Assembly: GCF_000614025.1 (NCBI RefSeq)
Contig: NZ_BAKF01000021.1
Location: 1-40,008 of the forward strand
Direction of reading: 5' to 3'
Length of the DNA: 40,008 bases
DNA from: Prevotella aurantiaca JCM 15754
Lineage (GTDB): Bacteria > Bacteroidota > Bacteroidia > Bacteroidales > Bacteroidaceae
This document shows positions 36,382 to 40,008 of this stretch, in pieces. The position numbers and the translations under genes are program-made. The first letter of the stretch is position 1, and every line of letters starts with the position of its first letter. The notes under the pieces are model-generated. The model saw only the letters and a program-made list of their open reading frames with translations, was not told the origin of the DNA and made no database searches.

Positions 36382-37503
36382 ATGATAAAAGAAAGAAAGA
36401 TTTTTGCGATTGCTTTGCTATTGATGTGTGTTTGTGTAACATATGCACAGCAGCAGGTAGTAAAGGATAATCGTGGCAGAATAGTGCAAATCAATATTCC
36501 GAGTGCTGATGAAAAGATAAGCGGATTTGAGGTAGAATATACCGATATAAAGTTCTATGAACAAGAGAATGGGCTAAGTTCTGCTACATCACAAATTGAA
36601 ATGGAAGACGAGACTGCTGCTATCGGCCGTCTTGTTAATCGAATTTCGGGTTCATTGCGCCTTACTTATAACCCAGAAGTGCAGAAGTACATAGATCGAT
36701 ATGTAAAGCAAGGTAGACGTTCTACAAGCTATATGTTGGCACGAGCAAGCTATTATAATCCAATCTTCGAGGAAGCATTGCGCTCTTATGGTTTGCCAAT
36801 AGAATTAAAGCATTTGCCTGTAATCGAATCAGGTTTAAATCCGAAAGCTATTTCAAATAAAGGTGCTGCAGGCTTATGGCAGTTTATGCCTACCACAGGA
36901 CGTCAGTACGATTTACAGATAAATACTTTCGTAGACGAACGCCTCGATCCAATAAAGTCATCTTATGCTGCAGCACGTATGTTAGCTGACCTTTACAAGC
37001 GCTTTGGCGATTGGTCTTTGGTCTTAGCTGCTTATAACTGTGGACCAGGAAGAGTGAGTAGTGCCATTGATAAAGCTGGTGCAGGTGCAGACTTTTGGAA
37101 GATTTACGAGTTCCTACCCAAAGAAACAAGAGGTTATGTGCCCGCTTTCATAGCTGCAAACTACGTAATGAACTGTCATTCCGAATACAATATATTGCCT
37201 GAACCAACAGGTTTACCCGAAAAGGCCGGCAAAGTTGTAGTTACAGCAGACATATCGCTGGCTAAAGTAGCAAATGTTATAAATATGGATATTGCCGATT
37301 TGCGTATGCTGAATCCGCAATATCGACAGGGTATCGTGAAAACCATAGGTGGTTCAGCAACTCTTTTGTTGCCGTCGGAGAAGGTGAAATGTTTTACAGA
37401 AAATTCTTCTCGGTTGTACGAAAACGAAGAAAGTTTGGAGAACCAAAGTTTGAAAATGGCGGCAAGGGTTGTGGTAGAAGCTGCACATACCCCATATAGT
37501 TAA
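36382..37503 (+). CDS. membrane-bound lytic murein transglycosylase D-like
   Basis: It cleaves the glycan strands of peptidoglycan. I start at 36382 (MIKERKIFAIALLLMCVCVT), which gives a signal peptide and a good ribosome site (AAAGGA). An ATG at 36322 would overlap the previous gene. The SLT domain has the catalytic glutamate Glu149 in LPVIESGLNP, then SNKGAAGLWQFMPTTGRQY and LAAYNCGPGRV. A single LysM-like segment follows (about 285-330). At 373 residues it is shorter than E. coli MltD, which has more LysM repeats. rel follows after 33 bases. Confidence 0.9.
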   Translation: MIKERKIFAIALLLMCVCVTYAQQQVVKDNRGRIVQINIPSADEKISGFEVEYTDIKFYEQENGLSSATSQIEMEDETAAIGRLVNRISGSLRLTYNPEVQKYIDRYVKQGRRSTSYMLARASYYNPIFEEALRSYGLPIELKHLPVIESGLNPKAISNKGAAGLWQFMPTTGRQYDLQINTFVDERLDPIKSSYAAARMLADLYKRFGDWSLVLAAYNCGPGRVSSAIDKAGAGADFWKIYEFLPKETRGYVPAFIAANYVMNCHSEYNILPEPTGLPEKAGKVVVTADISLAKVANVINMDIADLRMLNPQYRQGIVKTIGGSATLLLPSEKVKCFTENSSRLYENEESLENQSLKMAARVVVEAAHTPYS

Positions 37504-37520
37504 TCAACTAATCATACCAA

Positions 37521-37527
37521 AAGGAGG
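37521..37527 (+). promoter_or_regulatory. strong ribosome-binding site of rel
   Basis: AAGGAGG lies 9 bases before the ATG at 37537. Such a complete Shine-Dalgarno sequence is unusual here, where most starts have weak or no such site. It fixes the start. Confidence 0.7.
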
Positions 37528-37536
37528 ACCAAGGAT

Positions 37537-39844
37537 ATGGAGAAAGACAACGAAAATAGCAAAATTGACGAGGTAAAAGAAGACAAACTTATCGAAGATG
37601 CGTTTCAACATTTATTGAACACCTATTTGGCTTCCCCTCACCGCAAGAAGGTAGACATCATTACAAAAGCCTATCATTTTGCAAAACAGGCGCACAAAGG
37701 AGTGCGTCGCCTTTCAGGTGAACCTTACATCCTACATCCTATAGCTGTTGCACAGATTGCTTGTGAAGAGATAGGTTTAGGTTCTACAAGTATCTGTTCG
37801 GCCCTTTTGCACGATGTTGTAGAAGATACAGACTACACGGTTGAAGATATTGAGAACATATTCGGAGCAAAAATCGCAATGATAGTTGATGGCTTGACAA
37901 AGATTTCAGGTGGAATCTTTGGCGATAAGGCTTCTGCGCAGGCTGAAAACTTCAAGAAATTGCTTCTCACAATGAGCGACGATATTCGCGTTATCCTTAT
38001 TAAGATATGCGACCGCCTACACAATATGCGTACCCTTGCGTCGCAACCAGCCAATAAACAGTACAAGATTGCAGGCGAAACACTTTATATCTATGCTCCA
38101 TTAGCCAATCGTTTAGGTCTTAATAAAGTAAAAACAGAACTTGAAGACCTTAGTTTCCGCTACGAGCACCCTGATGCTTATAAGGCCATTGAGGCGAAAA
38201 TAGCTTCTACAAAAGCGCAACGCGACACGCTTTTCGACAATTTTACAGACCCTATACGTGCTGCGCTGGACAAAATGGGACTGAAATACGACATTAAGGC
38301 ACGTGTAAAAAGTCCTTATTCTATTTGGAATAAGATGCAGACAAAGCATGTGCCATTCGAAGAGGTTTACGATATTTTGGCTGTTCGCATCGTCTTTAGT
38401 CCGAAGAGCAGACAAGAAGAAGCAAACGAGTGTTTCCAAATTTATGTTGCAATAAGTAAACTCTACAAGAGCCATCCCGACCGATTGCGCGACTGGGTGA
38501 ACCATCCAAAAGCCAATGGTTATCAAGCTTTGCATGTTACACTGATGTCGAAACTTGGCCAGTGGATAGAAGTTCAGATACGTTCCGACCGCATGGACGA
38601 GATAGCAGAACAAGGATTTGCTGCTCATTGGAAATATAAGGAAGGTGCAGAAGTTACAGAGGACGAGGGAGAATTGAACGACTGGCTACACACCATAAAG
38701 GAAATACTCGACGACCCGCAACCTGATGCTATGGATTTCCTCGATGCTATCAAGCTCAACCTATTTGCTTCAGAGATATTTGTATTTACGCCAAAAGGCG
38801 AAATTAAGATGATGCCAGCTGGTTGCACCGCTCTTGACTTTGCTTTCCAAATACACACGGTAATTGGTAGTCATTGTATTGGTGCGAAAGTAAACCATAA
38901 GCTCGTGCCGTTGAGTCATAAACTGCAGAGCGGAGACCAAGTAGAGATACTTACTTCTAAGGCGCAACGTGTGGAAAAGACGTGGATAAACTTTGTGTCT
39001 ACAGCTAAAGCAAAGGGAAAGGTGCTGGCGATACTGCGAAAAGAAGCTCGAGAAGTACAGAAAAAGGGAGAGAATATGCTCGAAGAATGGCTGAAAAAGC
39101 ACGACTTTGAAATGACAACCTCTGTGCTCGACCGTCTATGCGATCTACACGAAATTAAGAAGCATGCCGATCTTTTTGTCGCTGTTGGCGAAAAAACGAT
39201 TATCCTTGGAGATGCCGATTTAGACGAACTGCATGGCAAGAACAAGCGCAAACAGAACAAGGTAAACAACGTTCCAATGTGGCGCAAATATGTTCCGTTC
39301 CTCAATCGTAACAAAGCTGCAGACGACGATAACACCAACGGAAAAGAAGGTGAAAAGGTTGTAACAGGTCTTATCGTTGTTGATAAGAACTTGAACAAGA
39401 AGAAACCTATCTTTATAAACGAAGATAACATTGCACGTTACATTTTTCCAAATTGCTGCCACCTTATTCCTGGCGACGATGCCATGGGCTTCATCGATAA
39501 TAACGACCACATCGAAATACACAACAGGGCGTGCCCTGTGGCTGCGAAGCTTAAAGCTAGTTTTGGCTCCCGCATACTTGATGCAAAGTGGGATATGCAC
39601 AAAACTATGTTCTTCGATGCTACAATAGAACTACGAGGCATAGACCGCAGAGGCATGTTGCTTGATATTTCGAAAGTTATTTCTGATCAATTGGGAATCA
39701 ATATGCGCAACATTACCCTGAAGAGCGACAATGGAATTGTTGTAGGAAACATAGATATGGGAGTGCACGAGTGAAGATGTAGAAGTTATCAAGGAAAGTC
39801 TAATGGCAATAGAAGGAATGCAATCCATAACAGATATTTATTAA
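37537..39844 (+). CDS. bifunctional (p)ppGpp synthetase/hydrolase, RelA/SpoT family (frame break at end)
   Basis: It makes and breaks the alarmone (p)ppGpp. The hydrolase HD domain is intact: His67, HDVVED (92-97) and CDRLHN (158-163). The synthetase domain follows (ARVKSPYSIWNKM, GYQALHVT at 328-335, EVQIRS at 345-350). A TGS domain (EIFVFTPKGEIKMMPAG) and a C-terminal ACT domain (DRRGMLLDISKVISDQ) come next. The frame breaks near 39767-39772, ending early at 39774. The other frame continues EDVEVIKESLMAIEGMQ to TAA at 39842-39844, the normal ACT end. Repair needs removal of one base or addition of two, giving about 769 residues. It is the last gene of the parA unit. Confidence 0.93.
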
Positions 39845-39904
39845 ACACAACATTGCATGGCAAACTGCTTGTGCAAATAAATCAACGCTAAATAACAAAA
39901 ATAA

Positions 39905-39937
39905 AAGGTGGGCAAAGATATTTTCTTTACCCACCTT
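39905..39937 (+). terminator. terminator of the parA-to-rel unit
   Basis: Arms AAGGTGGG and CCCACCTT (13 bases each when extended inward with one mismatch) close a short A/T loop and are followed by ATTTTAT, 60 bases after the repaired rel stop. Confidence 0.8.
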
Positions 39938-39988
39938 ATTTTATATAGTTGATTAAGTACAAACAATGTCAGAACGCATAGTCTTAAT

Positions 39989-40008
39989 TAGTCCTCCCTT
40001 AAAAACCT
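39989..40008 (+). repeat. 20-bp terminal repeat, right copy
   Basis: The last 20 bases are the exact reverse complement of the first 20. Beyond the 20 bases there is one mismatch and then TTAA on both sides. No gene lies between the terminator at 39937 and this end. Confidence 0.85.

Overview
The window looks like an AT-rich chromosomal segment of a Bacteroidales bacterium, most likely Prevotella. The evidence is the gene content (guaB, two parvulin-type isomerases and an OstA-like gene in a row, clpP-clpX-recQ, a parC operon, surE-lpxB divergent from parAB-DUF5683-mltD-rel), weak Shine-Dalgarno sites, and -7 promoter boxes of the Bacteroidota form TAnnTTTG in front of most transcription units. 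I did not see tRNA or rRNA genes, insertion sequences, prophage, CRISPR arrays or a defence operon. Almost all of the window is conserved housekeeping sequence.

Layout. Positions 1-1943 are an accessory, partly decayed patch on the minus strand: a small secreted protein, a promoter module present twice as a perfect 95-bp direct repeat, two small unknown genes, and gene remnants. Positions 1944-10503 (minus) hold guaB, two periplasmic peptidyl-prolyl isomerases, an OstA/LptA-like protein, a small membrane protein and mutL. Positions 10504-11970 are an AT-rich gap and a small membrane protein. Positions 11971-16156 (minus) hold clpP-clpX-recQ, 16958-18384 trigger factor, 18649-20316 fhs, and 20951-25639 parC with a probable outer-membrane protein and an S41 protease. 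From 25880 to 30355 (plus) come glyS, an FKBP lipoprotein, a MATE transporter and a DedA protein. surE, lpxB and an unknown secreted protein (minus, 33714 to 30843) diverge from parA-parB-DUF5683-mltD-rel (plus, 33825-39844).

How the genes work together. The guaB-to-mutL block combines GTP synthesis, outer-membrane biogenesis (chaperones plus OstA-like LPS transport) and mismatch repair. clpP/clpX and trigger factor are proteostasis genes next to each other but in separate units. The parAB block places chromosome segregation, wall remodelling and the (p)ppGpp enzyme in one tightly spaced unit.

Two non-genic signals stand out. First, an 81-bp two-hairpin element occurs three times, only between genes, and aligns without gaps. 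Second, the window starts and ends exactly with the same 20-bp sequence in inverted orientation; a related copy lies inside the left patch at the foot of the duplicated promoter module. This suggests the segment is bounded on both sides by members of a dispersed repeat. 

Data quality: six conserved genes (mutL twice, OstA-like, tig, FKBP, MATE, rel) carry frame breaks. Most are explained by loss of one G in the coding strand, which looks more like consensus error than biology; those genes are annotated here at full length across the break. No clearly new enzymatic or defence system was found.
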